DNA of 64,000 bases from Betaproteobacteria bacterium (GCA_013287275.1 JABDED010000001.1:124001-188000), one strand, 5' to 3'. Shown: positions 9,952 through 18,782, numbered from the stretch's first letter. The notes: generated by a model from the sequence alone, not told the origin. Numbers and translations: made by a program.

Positions 9952-12225
9952 ATGAAATTCCGCTTCCCCATCGTCATCATTGACGAAGACTTCCGCTCAG
10001 AAAATACTTCCGGCCTCGGTATCCGCGCGCTTGCCGATGCAATGGAAAAAGAAGGCATGGAAGTGCTGGGTGTGACCAGTTACGGCGATTTATCCCAATT
10101 TGCGCAACAACAGTCGCGCGCCTCCGCCTTCATCCTGTCGATTGACGATGAAGAGTTCGGCGACGGTACGTTTGAAGAAACCGATTATGCGCTGAAATCC
10201 CTGCGCGCCTTCGTTGAAGAGATACGCTACAAGAACTCGGACATCCCTATCTACCTGTACGGTGAAACCCGTACTTCGCGCCATATCCCGAACGATATCC
10301 TGCGCGAACTGCACGGCTTCATTCACATGTTTGAAGACACGCCGGAGTTTGTCGCGCGGCATATCATCCGTGAGGCAAAATCTTACCTGGATGGCCTGGC
10401 GCCGCCGTTTTTCCGCGCGCTGGTGCACTATGCGAACGACGGCTCATACTCATGGCACTGCCCGGGCCACTCGGGCGGCGTTGCCTTCCTGAAGTCGCCT
10501 ATCGGCCAGATGTTCCACCAGTTTTTCGGCGAGAACATGCTGCGCGCCGACGTCTGCAATGCGGTCGAAGAACTCGGCCAGTTGCTGGACCATACCGGAC
10601 CGGTAGCAGCATCCGAACGCAATGCGGCCCGCATTTTCAATGCCGACCATTGCTACTTCGTAACCAACGGCACCTCGACATCGAACAAGATGGTCTGGCA
10701 CTCCACCGTGGCTCCGGGCGACATCGTGGTAGTGGACCGCAACTGCCATAAGTCGATCCTGCATTCCATCATCATGTGCGGCGCGATTCCGGTGTTCCTG
10801 ATGCCGACCCGCAATCACCTTGGCATCATCGGTCCTATTCCGCTGGAAGAGTTCACGATGGAGAGCATACAGAAGAAGATAGAAGCCAATCCGTTTGCCC
10901 GCAAGGCCAAGAACAAGAAGCCGCGCATCCTGACGATTACGCAGTCGACCTACGACGGCGTGGTGTACAACGTCGAAACCCTGAAAAACATGCTGGACGG
11001 CGAAATCGACACCCTGCATTTCGACGAAGCCTGGTTGCCGCATGCGACCTTCCACAGCTTTTACAAGGATATGCATGCGATCGGCAAGGACAGGCCACGC
11101 GCGAAAAAATCGATGATCTTCTCCACTCAGTCCACGCACAAGCTGCTGGCCGGCATTTCGCAGGCTTCGCAAATCCTGGTGCGCGAATCCGAAACCGTGC
11201 AACTGGACAAGGACAGCTTCAATGAAGCCTACCTGATGCATACCTCGACTTCGCCACAGTACGCGATCATCGCTTCCTGCGATATCGCCGCGGCGATGAT
11301 GGAAGCGCCGGGCGGCACCGCATTGGTGGAAGAATCCATCCTGGAAGCGCTGGATTTCCGCCGCGCGATGCGCAAGATCGATCAGGAGTGGGGCAAGGAC
11401 TGGTGGTTCCAGGTATGGGGGCCGGATACCTTTGCCGAAGACGGCATAGGCACGCGCGAAGACTGGGTGATCCGCGCCGAGGACGACTGGCATGGCTTCG
11501 GCAAGCTGGCGCCCAACTTCAATATGCTGGATCCGATCAAGGCCACCATCATCACGCCGGGCCTGTCGCTGGAGGGCCGGTTCGGCGAGACCGGCATCCC
11601 TGCATCGATCGTCACCAAGTATCTGGCGGAACATGGCGTTATCGTTGAAAAAGCCGGCCTGTACTCGTTCTTCATCATGTTCACGATAGGCATTACCAAG
11701 GGCCGCTGGAATACCCTGCTGACTGCGCTGCAGCAGTTCAAGGACGACTACGACAAGAACCAGCCGATGTGGCGCATCTTGCCGGAATTTGCAGCCGCCA
11801 ATCCGCGCTACGAAGGCGTGGGACTGAAGGACCTGTGCCAGGGCATCCACGAAGCCTATAAGGCCTACGACGTGGCGCGCCTGACGACCGAGATGTATTT
11901 GTCCGACATGCAGCCGGCGATGAAGCCATCCGATGCATTCTCCAAGATGGCGCACAAGGAGATAGAGCGTGTATCCATCGACGAACTGGAAGGCCGCGTC
12001 ACGTCCATCCTGCTGACGCCCTACCCTCCTGGCATTCCGCTGCTGATTCCCGGTGAACGCTTCAACAAGACCATCGTGGATTACCTGAAATTCGTCCGCG
12101 ATTTCAACGAGAAATTCCCTGGATTCGAAACTGACTGCCATGGCCTGGTCAGGAAGGAAGTCGACGGCAAACGCGGCTACTACGTGGACTGCGTCAAAGT
12201 CGGCGCCGAGGTGACGGAAGAGTAA
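9952..12225 (+). CDS. Inducible-type arginine/lysine/ornithine decarboxylase
   Basis: A 757-residue fold-type I PLP decarboxylase. The N-terminal wing domain (FPIVIIDEDFRSENTSGLGIRAL) is followed by the PLP core with SWHCPGHSGG, TNGTSTSNK and HFDEAW, and by the Schiff-base lysine K397 in STHKLLAG, then a C-terminal domain. The length fits the biodegradative acid-resistance class (AdiA/CadA/SpeC-like). By eye the substrate cannot be decided; in beta-proteobacteria this single enzyme is often annotated as lysine or arginine decarboxylase. No antiporter gene is next to it, and a terminator follows directly. Confidence 0.92.
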   Translation: MKFRFPIVIIDEDFRSENTSGLGIRALADAMEKEGMEVLGVTSYGDLSQFAQQQSRASAFILSIDDEEFGDGTFEETDYALKSLRAFVEEIRYKNSDIPIYLYGETRTSRHIPNDILRELHGFIHMFEDTPEFVARHIIREAKSYLDGLAPPFFRALVHYANDGSYSWHCPGHSGGVAFLKSPIGQMFHQFFGENMLRADVCNAVEELGQLLDHTGPVAASERNAARIFNADHCYFVTNGTSTSNKMVWHSTVAPGDIVVVDRNCHKSILHSIIMCGAIPVFLMPTRNHLGIIGPIPLEEFTMESIQKKIEANPFARKAKNKKPRILTITQSTYDGVVYNVETLKNMLDGEIDTLHFDEAWLPHATFHSFYKDMHAIGKDRPRAKKSMIFSTQSTHKLLAGISQASQILVRESETVQLDKDSFNEAYLMHTSTSPQYAIIASCDIAAAMMEAPGGTALVEESILEALDFRRAMRKIDQEWGKDWWFQVWGPDTFAEDGIGTREDWVIRAEDDWHGFGKLAPNFNMLDPIKATIITPGLSLEGRFGETGIPASIVTKYLAEHGVIVEKAGLYSFFIMFTIGITKGRWNTLLTALQQFKDDYDKNQPMWRILPEFAAANPRYEGVGLKDLCQGIHEAYKAYDVARLTTEMYLSDMQPAMKPSDAFSKMAHKEIERVSIDELEGRVTSILLTPYPPGIPLLIPGERFNKTIVDYLKFVRDFNEKFPGFETDCHGLVRKEVDGKRGYYVDCVKVGAEVTEE

Positions 12226-12260
12226 AGCCCGGGGACTAGGCGACGCAAAAGTCGAAAAAA

Positions 12261-12290
12261 GGCGCTCGATGTACTTGAGCGTCTTTTTTT
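12261..12290 (+). terminator. Intrinsic terminator after decarboxylase
   Basis: A GCGCTC/GAGCGT stem around a 9-base loop, followed by a run of eight T, 36 bases after the decarboxylase stop. Confidence 0.85.
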
Positions 12291-12412
12291 GTGTTCGCTA
12301 ACTGCAACATTCATATCCTTTTAGCCACCTTTTTCCCTATACTATATAGTTGAATATATTTCGATTCTGTCAGTACCTTATCAATACAAATATTAAAATT
12401 CTCGGGCTATAG

Positions 12413-13312
12413 ATGGGCGATATTCCTGCATTAACGGCAATTAGACCGTCCGACATCACGGTCGGCAAGCCCTTGCCTTGGCCTGTTTACGACATCCACG
12501 GCAATCTCTTGTTTGAATCAGGCATGATGATAGAGACCCAGCAGCAGCTGGAGCGCCTGGTAATCAACGCCTATTGCATGGATTCGCTGTGGAACACTGT
12601 CCCCACTAAAGAAATTTTAGACACTCCCGGTGCGGCCCCGGAGCAAAAAGAAGAAGACGCCAGGGACCAGATGATAGATCTGGACAGCGTACGCTGGAAC
12701 GTTGGGGAAAAACTATTCCTGCAGATGCAGGACAATGCCACGACCAGGTTTACCGTCAAAATGATAGGCTTCCTGAAAAACAAGTCGATTATCGTGTCGG
12801 CGCCGATAGTCGATGGCGGAGCCCCCAGGATCAGGGATGGCCAGGTTTTCATCGTGCGCGCCTTCACTGGCAAAACGGCGTATGCGTTTACCTGCTCCGC
12901 ATTGAAGTCGGTATTCTTCCCCTATTCCTATTTGCACCTGTCCTATCCCGACCAGGTCCGTAGCACCGTGATACGCCAGGGTTCCCGCGCCAGCGTCAAA
13001 ATTATCGCGTCCGTGACGGTAGGCAATCCTGAGCAAACCACGGCCGGGGTGCTGAATGACTTGAGCACCGGCGGCGCATCGGGGATCATCAAGAAAAACA
13101 TAGGCGAAAAAGGCGATACCGGCGTCATCAAGTTCAAGGTGAAGGCCGCCGGCAATGACGAAATCCTGACTTTGAATATCGTCCTGCGCTCGGTCGAGCC
13201 GGTGGAAAACGAAGACGGTTATCGCTACGGCTTCCAGTTCGTCGACCTGGACACCCAATCCCGGCTGATACTATCGGCCTTTGTCCATCAGACCCTGGTA
13301 GAGGCGGATTAA
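12413..13312 (+). CDS. PilZ-domain c-di-GMP-binding protein (YcgR-like layout)
   Basis: A 299-residue protein. The C-terminal half has the two PilZ ligand motifs: RxxxR at residues 188-192 (RQGSR) and DxSxxG at 216-221 (DLSTGG), the established c-di-GMP-binding signature. The middle part resembles a YcgR_N-like beta-barrel, and the first 60 residues read like a short regulatory extension (VGKPLPWPVYDIHGNLL). It may act as a flagellar brake or other c-di-GMP effector; no flagellar genes are nearby. It is convergent with glsA. Confidence 0.85.
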   Translation: MGDIPALTAIRPSDITVGKPLPWPVYDIHGNLLFESGMMIETQQQLERLVINAYCMDSLWNTVPTKEILDTPGAAPEQKEEDARDQMIDLDSVRWNVGEKLFLQMQDNATTRFTVKMIGFLKNKSIIVSAPIVDGGAPRIRDGQVFIVRAFTGKTAYAFTCSALKSVFFPYSYLHLSYPDQVRSTVIRQGSRASVKIIASVTVGNPEQTTAGVLNDLSTGGASGIIKKNIGEKGDTGVIKFKVKAAGNDEILTLNIVLRSVEPVENEDGYRYGFQFVDLDTQSRLILSAFVHQTLVEAD

Positions 13313-13350
13313 GGCTGGCATTGAACAGCCTTCCCGATTATTAAGCGCTT

Positions 13351-14292
13351 TTAAAAGATCGAGCGCGACGTCAGGGTCGTAAAGCGCTCCAGCGCATAAG
13401 TGCCTGCCAGCGAGTTGCCGGTATGGTCCAGGCCCGGTGACCATACCGCTACCGCCAGCTCTCCCGGCACCAGTGCCAGGATGCCGCCCCCTACTCCGCT
13501 CTTGGCAGGCAAGCCTACGCGGTAGGCAAAGTCCCCGGCAGCATCGTAGGTGCCGCAGGTCAGCATCAGCGCATTCAGGCGCTTGGCCGAGCTGGCGTCC
13601 AGTATCTGCTGGCCGCTCCAGGGAATGGTGCCATGCTGCGCCAGGAAGCTGCCCGCCTTGGCCAGTTCGGCACATGTCATCGTGATCGAACATTGGCGGC
13701 AATAGCTGTCGATGACGGTTTTCACCGGATTATGCAGATTGCCGAAATCTTTCATCAGGTGCGCAATCGCATAATTGCGATGTGCAGTATCGCGCTCGGA
13801 CCGGGCCACGGCCAGGTCGAAATCCACGGAAATTTCATCCGCTATCATGCGGGCAAATTGCAGCACTGCGATATCCGACTCTACAAAACGGCTGGACAAA
13901 ATATCCGTCATCACCAATGCGCCGGCGTTGATGAAGGGATTGCGCGGCTTGCCCTTTTCGTACTCCAGCTGCACCAGCGAATTGAATGGGTTACCGGAAG
14001 GCTCGCGCCCTACCCGCTCCCAGATGCTGTCGCCCTCGCGCGAAAATGCCAGCGCCAGCGCAAACAGCTTGGTCACACTTTGCAATGAGAATTTTTGTTG
14101 TGCGTCGCCGATGGAAAAAGTGCGGCCATCCAGGCAATACACCGCCATGCCGAAACGGTCGCGGGATACTTTGGAGAGTTGCGGGATATAGCTGGCTACT
14201 TTTCCTTGATGCAATAAAGGCTGGACTTCAGCACAGATGGTTTCGAGTATCGCGGCATAGTCGGGTATTTGCGGCAGATCTGGTTTCGACAT
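13351..14292 (-). CDS. glsA: Glutaminase
   Basis: Hydrolyses glutamine to glutamate and ammonia. The 313-residue protein starts at 14292 and has the serine-lysine centre S72-V-T-K75 (SLQSVTK), NPFINAGALV, the tyrosine/asparagine segments of the beta-lactamase-like fold and KSGVGGGI near the C-terminus. It is the last recognisable chromosomal gene before the prophage; the left prophage boundary must lie in the 260 bases upstream of its start. Confidence 0.95.
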   Translation of the reverse strand: MSKPDLPQIPDYAAILETICAEVQPLLHQGKVASYIPQLSKVSRDRFGMAVYCLDGRTFSIGDAQQKFSLQSVTKLFALALAFSREGDSIWERVGREPSGNPFNSLVQLEYEKGKPRNPFINAGALVMTDILSSRFVESDIAVLQFARMIADEISVDFDLAVARSERDTAHRNYAIAHLMKDFGNLHNPVKTVIDSYCRQCSITMTCAELAKAGSFLAQHGTIPWSGQQILDASSAKRLNALMLTCGTYDAAGDFAYRVGLPAKSGVGGGILALVPGELAVAVWSPGLDHTGNSLAGTYALERFTTLTSRSIF

Positions 14293-14471
14293 GGTTTTAT
14301 GGATGAATGGGAATAGTGCATGAAAAGCGGCCCGCCAGCTTAGCCCAGAAGCCAGCAATTGGGAAGTGTAGCCATAACTTTGCCAGGATTGCCCTATGCC
14401 AATTTGGTATATTAATTGAAACGATTTTTCTTTATTAAAATCATAGGCTTATGGTGCTATTTGCCATATTT

Positions 14472-14519
14472 TTGACATCCGTTTGCATGCCTTGACGTCC
14501 CTTTAAAATCAAGTACATA
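14472..14519 (+). promoter_or_regulatory. Candidate promoter of left-end accessory operon
   Basis: Two TTGAC[A/G]TCC boxes occur 20 bp apart (14472 and 14492). The second works as a -35 TTGACG with a 16-bp spacer to TACATA at 14514-14519, 37 bases before the ATG at 14557. The repeated box could be an activator site or simply two -35 elements. Confidence 0.5.
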
Positions 14520-14556
14520 CAACTGGATAATAGACTCGCCAAACTGAGGGGATGGG

Positions 14557-15138
14557 ATGAAGGTATCTGACATATCGACGCGCAAGAAAATGACTTTGAA
14601 GGAGTTTTCTGAATTGTGCGGAGTTAAATATAAAACTTTTCACTTTAGATTAACGCACGGATATTCTGTTTTTGAGGCAATAACCATACAGGAGGAAATG
14701 GCTAGAAGTAGGGCTTCTACGAAACATGGGATGCATGGTTCTGCGGAATATAGAACATGGGAATCAATGGTAAGCAGATGTAAAAATCACCCTCACTATC
14801 TCCGGCTCGGGATAACTGTTTGTGAAAAATGGATGAAGTTCACCAATTTTTTTGCGGATATGGGGCTACGGCCGGACGGTATGTCACTAGACCGTTGGCC
14901 CAACGGAAACGGTAACTATGAACCAGGAAACTGTCGCTGGGCGACTCCCGTACAACAATCGCAAAACACGTCCAGGAACATCAATATTTCCGCATTCGGA
15001 AAAACTCAATGTGTAGCTGAGTGGTCAAGGGAGACTGGGTTAGACGCGAAGACGATTTATCAAAGACTAGAACGCGGATATACAGCGGAGCAGGCACTTA
15101 CTGCTGATCGATACGAATGGGTGACACATGCTCGTTAA
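14557..15138 (+). CDS. Phage HNH/AP2-like homing-type protein
   Basis: A 193-residue protein. Residues around 65-140 contain the segments RTWESMVSRCKN, CEKWMKFTNFFADMG, SLDRWPNGNGNYEPGNCRWAT and QQSQNTSRN, the signature of short phage proteins related to HNH/AP2 homing nucleases. The segment after it (FGKTQCVAEWSRETGLDAKTIYQRL) reads as a helix-turn-helix. DNA composition is more AT-rich than its neighbours, suggesting recent arrival. GAGGGGATGGG gives a good ribosome site. It is the first of three plus-strand genes at the left prophage end. Confidence 0.75.
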   Translation: MKVSDISTRKKMTLKEFSELCGVKYKTFHFRLTHGYSVFEAITIQEEMARSRASTKHGMHGSAEYRTWESMVSRCKNHPHYLRLGITVCEKWMKFTNFFADMGLRPDGMSLDRWPNGNGNYEPGNCRWATPVQQSQNTSRNINISAFGKTQCVAEWSRETGLDAKTIYQRLERGYTAEQALTADRYEWVTHAR

Positions 15139-15517
15139 AAATCTCGAAGGCGCTGAGCTGGATTACTGGGTGGCGCGGGCCGAGGGTCTGGAGCATCCTC
15201 CATACCTTGGCGAAATGCGCCCTGGCCGCTGCATGATGCCACTGGATAGCCACGATCATGATGGGCCAATCAGGCATTGGGTGAATTACGACCCCTCTGA
15301 AAATTGGAACCTTGCGGGCCCGATCATCGAGCGCGAGAATATTGGATTCGACTGGGAAGCGGATGATATATGTATTGCCTGGTATCAACGATCAAAATAT
15401 GAGCGCGCAGGCAGCAACCAATTTTCTGGATCAACGCCACTTAAGGCGGCAATGCGCGCCTTTGTCGCTAGCCAATACGGCGAGGAAGTTCCTGAGCAAC
15501 CCCAGGTGGCGAAATGA
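15128..15517 (+). CDS. DUF2591-like phage protein
   Basis: A 129-residue protein starting LVKNLEGAELDYWVARAEGL, the opening typical of the DUF2591 family, which is common in prophages; function unknown. It overlaps the preceding gene by 11 bases and the next by 4, so the three are probably one operon. Confidence 0.75.
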   Translation: MLVKNLEGAELDYWVARAEGLEHPPYLGEMRPGRCMMPLDSHDHDGPIRHWVNYDPSENWNLAGPIIERENIGFDWEADDICIAWYQRSKYERAGSNQFSGSTPLKAAMRAFVASQYGEEVPEQPQVAK

Positions 15518-15732
15518 TGGCCGCCGTTATATTTGCTGTTCTTTTTATTTTCAACTTCGCATTGGGAATTGTCGTTTTTGGCTTAATCGACATCCATTGG
15601 TATGGGCAAAGGCTATTCGACAACCTGAAGGAAAACGATTCCTACTTGACGGCTCTTGCGATTTTCACACTATGGCCGCTTTTGTTGGTGGTGGCAGTTT
15701 GTTTGCGACTGCGCCAGTTCGGGAGACTTTGA
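15514..15732 (+). CDS. Small membrane protein at prophage left end
   Basis: A 72-residue protein with two hydrophobic helices (residues 3-25 and 47-65), overlapping the upstream gene by ATGA. No family is recognised. It is convergent with, and 5 bases from, the minus-strand metallophosphoesterase gene. Superinfection exclusion or another lysogen-expressed role is possible but unsupported. Confidence 0.65.
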   Translation: MMAAVIFAVLFIFNFALGIVVFGLIDIHWYGQRLFDNLKENDSYLTALAIFTLWPLLLVVAVCLRLRQFGRL

Positions 15733-15737
15733 CGGTA

Positions 15738-16910
15738 TCAGGCAGCTTCCAACATCCCAATATCGCAGCGATGCCGCTCTATTTCGCCATCCGTCTTGTG
15801 ATAGACGATGCAAGTCATATCCCGGCCGGCGCGATAGCCATGGCCAGCAGCATATGAATCGGCGGCGGCCAGGGTGCGGAATGACTCGCAGATCACGCCC
15901 GGGAATTCCTTGACGTTCTTGCTATGGACATGGCCCGTGAGCCAGTACCGGTGTTTTGTCTGGCCCCAGTCTTCCGAGCGGTCGCAGGCCATGATCGCGC
16001 CCAGTTGCTCATGTTTGACCGTATCACCATGCGTGGAACCGATCAGGACTTTCCCGAACCGGTAATACCAGAACTTCGACGGGCCCAGATCCACCTCAAT
16101 GCGCGGCTCATTATGAAAATAGGCAGCCAGCGTGAAGGCCAGCGCCCAGATAGCCTGTGGGTCGTGGTTGCCCGGGATCAGCTTCATCACCACTCGATTG
16201 TATTTTTGCAGCGCGCGCAGGGCGGCATGCCGGTAAGTCTCGATGCCAACCTGGAGAACTTTGACAAAGCGCGAATCGACGTCGAGCTGGTGCTTGTGCG
16301 CTGGCGTCTGGTTCGTCTGGTCGTTCATGTGAAAGACATCGCCGAGCAGCAGCAGGATTGCGGTATCGGCCGCCGGGGCGGCCTGCAGGAGCCGGTCAAC
16401 CGCGCCCAAAGTGAGTTTGCGACCTATCTCCAGGTCGAAGGCTTCGCCGCACTCCTTGGCCCAGACGTGGAGCCCGACGTGCGGATCTCCAAAAGGGAAT
16501 ACGACTAAGATGTCCTCAGATGCTTTTGCTGGCTCCTGTGTCAGCGGCGCCATCCCGCGTACATCTTCCGCCATCGCTGCGACCGTGGCTCGCATTAGTT
16601 CTTCTTGCCAGGCCTGGTCTGCGCTGCTCTTTACCCAGGTCAGCAAAGGTTCCGGCTCCCCGCGGCGATAGAGGGATGACGCGCCCTTGAGCATTTGTCC
16701 CTGCGCCACCGGATGGACTAAGTCATGCTTTGGGCTATATCCAGATTTTGCGGCCTTCTTTTTTACAAGAAGTATGGATTCACTAATTGAATTAGGCGCA
16801 ACTTTTAAAGCCTCGGCCGCCTTCCTAATGCTAGTGTATTTTTCTATGGCATCCAAATATTCTGCTTGCCTTACCGTTGCCCATTCATAAAGCTTTTTAT
16901 CGACTTTCAT
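15738..16910 (-). CDS. Phage metallophosphoesterase with N-terminal helix-turn-helix
   Basis: A 390-residue protein. Residues 12-50 (YLDAIEKYTSIRKAAEALKVAPNSI) form a helix-turn-helix-like region. The calcineurin-type centre runs GDPH 141-144, GDVFH 190-194, GNHD 247-250, GSTHGD 291-296 and GHVH 326-329, so all metal ligands of the family are present. Such phage proteins are assumed to be nucleases or phosphatases. It overlaps the upstream proteasome-like gene by ATGA and is the last gene of the late operon, after lysis. Confidence 0.85.
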   Translation of the reverse strand: MKVDKKLYEWATVRQAEYLDAIEKYTSIRKAAEALKVAPNSISESILLVKKKAAKSGYSPKHDLVHPVAQGQMLKGASSLYRRGEPEPLLTWVKSSADQAWQEELMRATVAAMAEDVRGMAPLTQEPAKASEDILVVFPFGDPHVGLHVWAKECGEAFDLEIGRKLTLGAVDRLLQAAPAADTAILLLLGDVFHMNDQTNQTPAHKHQLDVDSRFVKVLQVGIETYRHAALRALQKYNRVVMKLIPGNHDPQAIWALAFTLAAYFHNEPRIEVDLGPSKFWYYRFGKVLIGSTHGDTVKHEQLGAIMACDRSEDWGQTKHRYWLTGHVHSKNVKEFPGVICESFRTLAAADSYAAGHGYRAGRDMTCIVYHKTDGEIERHRCDIGMLEAA

Positions 16911-17329
16911 GACTTAGCCCTCAGTGACATCGATTGAACTTCGTGACCAGTTCCTTCGTCCCAGCGGGCGGCGATGGCGATGGATTTTTTAAGTGATGCC
17001 CCCATAGAGAGCGCGCCTAGTGCAAAATTGGCACCGGAGCCGACAGCGTAGAAATCACCCGGCACCGGCAGGGGCTGCATTTCCTCGTTCCAAAAGAAAA
17101 TTCCAGAGGGATTCAATTCGAGAACTGAAAAATTGAGATTGGTATTGAAGGTGGGCCTCTGATCCGGCTGCCGGCGCCACTCGATGAACTTCAGGCATTG
17201 CTCTGGACTGCCGGAAATACCATAAAGCGAAGCCCCGACCCGGAATATCTTTTCCATCTCGAACATGGGCACGCCAGTAATACGCGTATCAGCTGCCATG
17301 GATGTTCTATTGCAGACCACTGTTGTCAT
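16907..17329 (-). CDS. Proteasome-beta-like Ntn hydrolase, copy A
   Basis: A 140-residue protein beginning MTTVVCNRTSMAADTR, with a candidate N-terminal threonine after Met removal and the AAD(T/K) pattern of HslV/proteasome beta subunits. Later GISGSPEQCLKF and FYAVGSGANFALGALSMGAS match the family GSG segment. It is shorter than HslV (about 175). A second relative is encoded at 34257-34691. Function in phages is unknown; protease activity is inferred only. It lies downstream of the lysis genes, behind a terminator-like hairpin. Confidence 0.75.
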   Translation of the reverse strand: MTTVVCNRTSMAADTRITGVPMFEMEKIFRVGASLYGISGSPEQCLKFIEWRRQPDQRPTFNTNLNFSVLELNPSGIFFWNEEMQPLPVPGDFYAVGSGANFALGALSMGASLKKSIAIAARWDEGTGHEVQSMSLRAKS

Positions 17330-17342
17330 GCCGGCCGCCCAA

Positions 17343-17362
17343 TAAAAACCGCCAGAAGGCGG
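17343..17362 (-). terminator. Terminator-like hairpin after lysis cassette
   Basis: On the minus strand, CCGCC-TTCT-GGCGG is followed by TTTTTATT. It lies between the Rz gene and the proteasome-like copy A. Confidence 0.75.
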
Positions 17363-17390
17363 CAGATCAAACTCTATTCAACTCTTCCAA

Positions 17391-17927
17391 TCAGGGCGCT
17401 AGGCCATTCCCAGTAATGAAGGTCTGCGCCGCTCGGCAACTTGCGACGACCAGGTCAGCTTCCAGCATCAATGCGTCAATATTTCCCGCATACGGTTCTG
17501 GAAGTATCCCGGTGGCGGGAGTTTCTGCAGGGCTTCCGCTGGGGCTTGAGGCTTCTTGGCTTGCGGCAGGTCGGTCGCCACATATTCCGGCTTTGTTGTA
17601 GAGCATGCGGCCAGACTTAGCAGCAATAGCGCGATCAGCAGCTTGTTCATTTGCATATCCTTTTTTGAGTAGTTGATTGGTTTCGACCTGGGCGGCCTCC
17701 TGTTTGGCGTTGTCGGCCAGGCGGTCGGCCATCGCTTTCTTTTCGGCGGCGGCGCGGGTGATCTTGTCTTCGTTCCAGAGTTTTTGCACCTCGGCTCGCC
17801 CATCGATGCGCCCGAGCTCGCGTTCATGATGCACAAACCAGACAAACGAGCCAATTACGGCTCCAACAATCGCTAGTATTGCGACAATCTTGATCAGCCA
17901 CCCATAGGCTTTTATTGTTTCAAACAT
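17391..17927 (-). CDS. i-spanin Rz
   Basis: A 178-residue inner-membrane spanin: one N-terminal membrane helix (residues 10-32), then a charged coiled coil rich in Ala, Glu and Lys (AEKKAMADRLADNAKQEAAQVE), then a Pro-rich and C-terminal part. It contains the whole Rz1 gene in another frame. It overlaps the endolysin gene by 16 bases, the normal lysis-cassette order. Confidence 0.85.
   Translation of the reverse strand: MFETIKAYGWLIKIVAILAIVGAVIGSFVWFVHHERELGRIDGRAEVQKLWNEDKITRAAAEKKAMADRLADNAKQEAAQVETNQLLKKGYANEQAADRAIAAKSGRMLYNKAGICGDRPAASQEASSPSGSPAETPATGILPEPYAGNIDALMLEADLVVASCRAAQTFITGNGLAP
17468..17650 (-). CDS. o-spanin Rz1 lipoprotein, embedded in Rz
   Basis: A 60-residue lipoprotein read in a different frame inside Rz. 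It starts MNKLLIALLLLSLAAC with lipobox LAAC (C16), then a short Pro-rich mature part (LPQAKKPQAPAEALQKLPPPGYF), exactly the o-spanin design. ATG 17650 is preferred over ATG 17656 because AAGGA lies 8 bases upstream of the former and too close to the latter. It bridges to Rz to fuse inner and outer membranes at lysis. Confidence 0.9.
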   Translation of the reverse strand: MNKLLIALLLLSLAACSTTKPEYVATDLPQAKKPQAPAEALQKLPPPGYFQNRMREILTH

Positions 17928-18385
17928 AATTCACTTTCAGCAGTACGGCGTTTTGTGAGACCGGGTAGTGAGACCATCATGCCGGCGACTTTTGCCTTGT
18001 CCCATCTGAGCAATTGCTTACAAGCCCCGACGATGTCGCTGGCCTTCAGCATCCTGGCGGCGGTTGAATTCTTGGTATCGCAGGCGATTTTCGGGCCCGC
18101 ATTGAAGGCGGCATCAGCAAAGGCGGCCAGGACATTGATAGGTAGCCCGGGCGCGCAGCTTTCGACAGCGTTGATGGCCTTGCGCATGTCCTGCGTCAGG
18201 AGTGCATCGCATTCGGCAATCGTGTAAATCTTGCCAGTTACAATATCGGCCCCGGTATGCCCACGGCAGACCGTTGGAATGCCTGGCGGGTCGTAATAGA
18301 CCGTGCGACGCAATCCCTCGGCGGGAATGGCCAGGGCCGTAGCGAGCGCTGTGGCGGCTCCTATGCGCTGTTTCGTGGTTGCCAT
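17912..18385 (-). CDS. SAR endolysin (glycoside hydrolase 24 lysozyme)
   Basis: A 157-residue muramidase. The catalytic spacing Glu23-x8-Asp32-x5-Thr38 (EGLRRTVYYDPPGIPT) is the T4/P21-type triad. Residues 8-22 are a weakly hydrophobic Ala/Thr-rich helix followed by no signal cleavage site, as in signal-anchor-release endolysins, so the enzyme probably reaches the periplasm tethered and is freed when holin depolarises the membrane. Confidence 0.9.
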   Translation of the reverse strand: MATTKQRIGAATALATALAIPAEGLRRTVYYDPPGIPTVCRGHTGADIVTGKIYTIAECDALLTQDMRKAINAVESCAPGLPINVLAAFADAAFNAGPKIACDTKNSTAARMLKASDIVGACKQLLRWDKAKVAGMMVSLPGLTKRRTAESELCLKQ

Positions 18386-18597
18386 CAGTCTCTATCCTGA
18401 GAAAACACGCGCGATATGCCAGTCGCTACAGAAAACACGAAGGCGGCAATTAGGAATGCCGTTGAAGAATTTTGATTGGCGAATAGCTGCAGCAACATAT
18501 TGATGCCGCCGCAGATTGACGCCAGGACGGTGAACCTGATACTCCAGGTCTTCTTGACTACCCATTTCCAGTCATCGACCAGTCTTAGTTTTTTCAT
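18385..18597 (-). CDS. Holin or antiholin-like membrane protein
   Basis: A 70-residue protein opening KKLRLVDDWKWVVKKTWSIR, typical of a family of phage holins, followed by two membrane helices (about 22-40 and 47-64). It shares one base with the endolysin start and with the stop of the upstream gene, so expression is tightly coupled. It is the most likely pore-former triggering the SAR endolysin. Confidence 0.8.
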   Translation of the reverse strand: MKKLRLVDDWKWVVKKTWSIRFTVLASICGGINMLLQLFANQNSSTAFLIAAFVFSVATGISRVFSQDRD

Positions 18598-18782
18598 TAC
18601 TTCATCCCCTTCATTGACCCATAGGCCGCAATTCCTACCAACGCCACAACAACCGCTTTCCAGACCATCGACCAGACCCCACGGCCAATGTCGTTATAAA
18701 ATCGCTCTGTCATTCTTTTTTCCAGGGCATCAGTAATCGCCGCAACATCGGCGTCCGTTAGGTTGCGGTGTTCCTCAGTCAT
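18597..18782 (-). CDS. Small one-helix lysis-cassette protein
   Basis: A 61-residue protein with a soluble start (EEHRNLTDADVAAITDALEKRMTERFYNDIG) and one C-terminal membrane helix (VWKAVVVALVGIAAYGSM). It lies directly before the holin in the same transcript; such proteins are frequent beside holins in beta-proteobacterial phages, perhaps as antiholin. Confidence 0.75.
   Translation of the reverse strand: MTEEHRNLTDADVAAITDALEKRMTERFYNDIGRGVWSMVWKAVVVALVGIAAYGSMKGMK

Noticed and set aside
13633-14088. Long plus-strand open frame opposite glsA
   Set aside because: It lies entirely antisense to glsA, which has intact motifs, and its translation is low in coding character.
14293-14556. attL core repeat
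   Set aside because: Without the right junction in the window no repeat pair can be compared.
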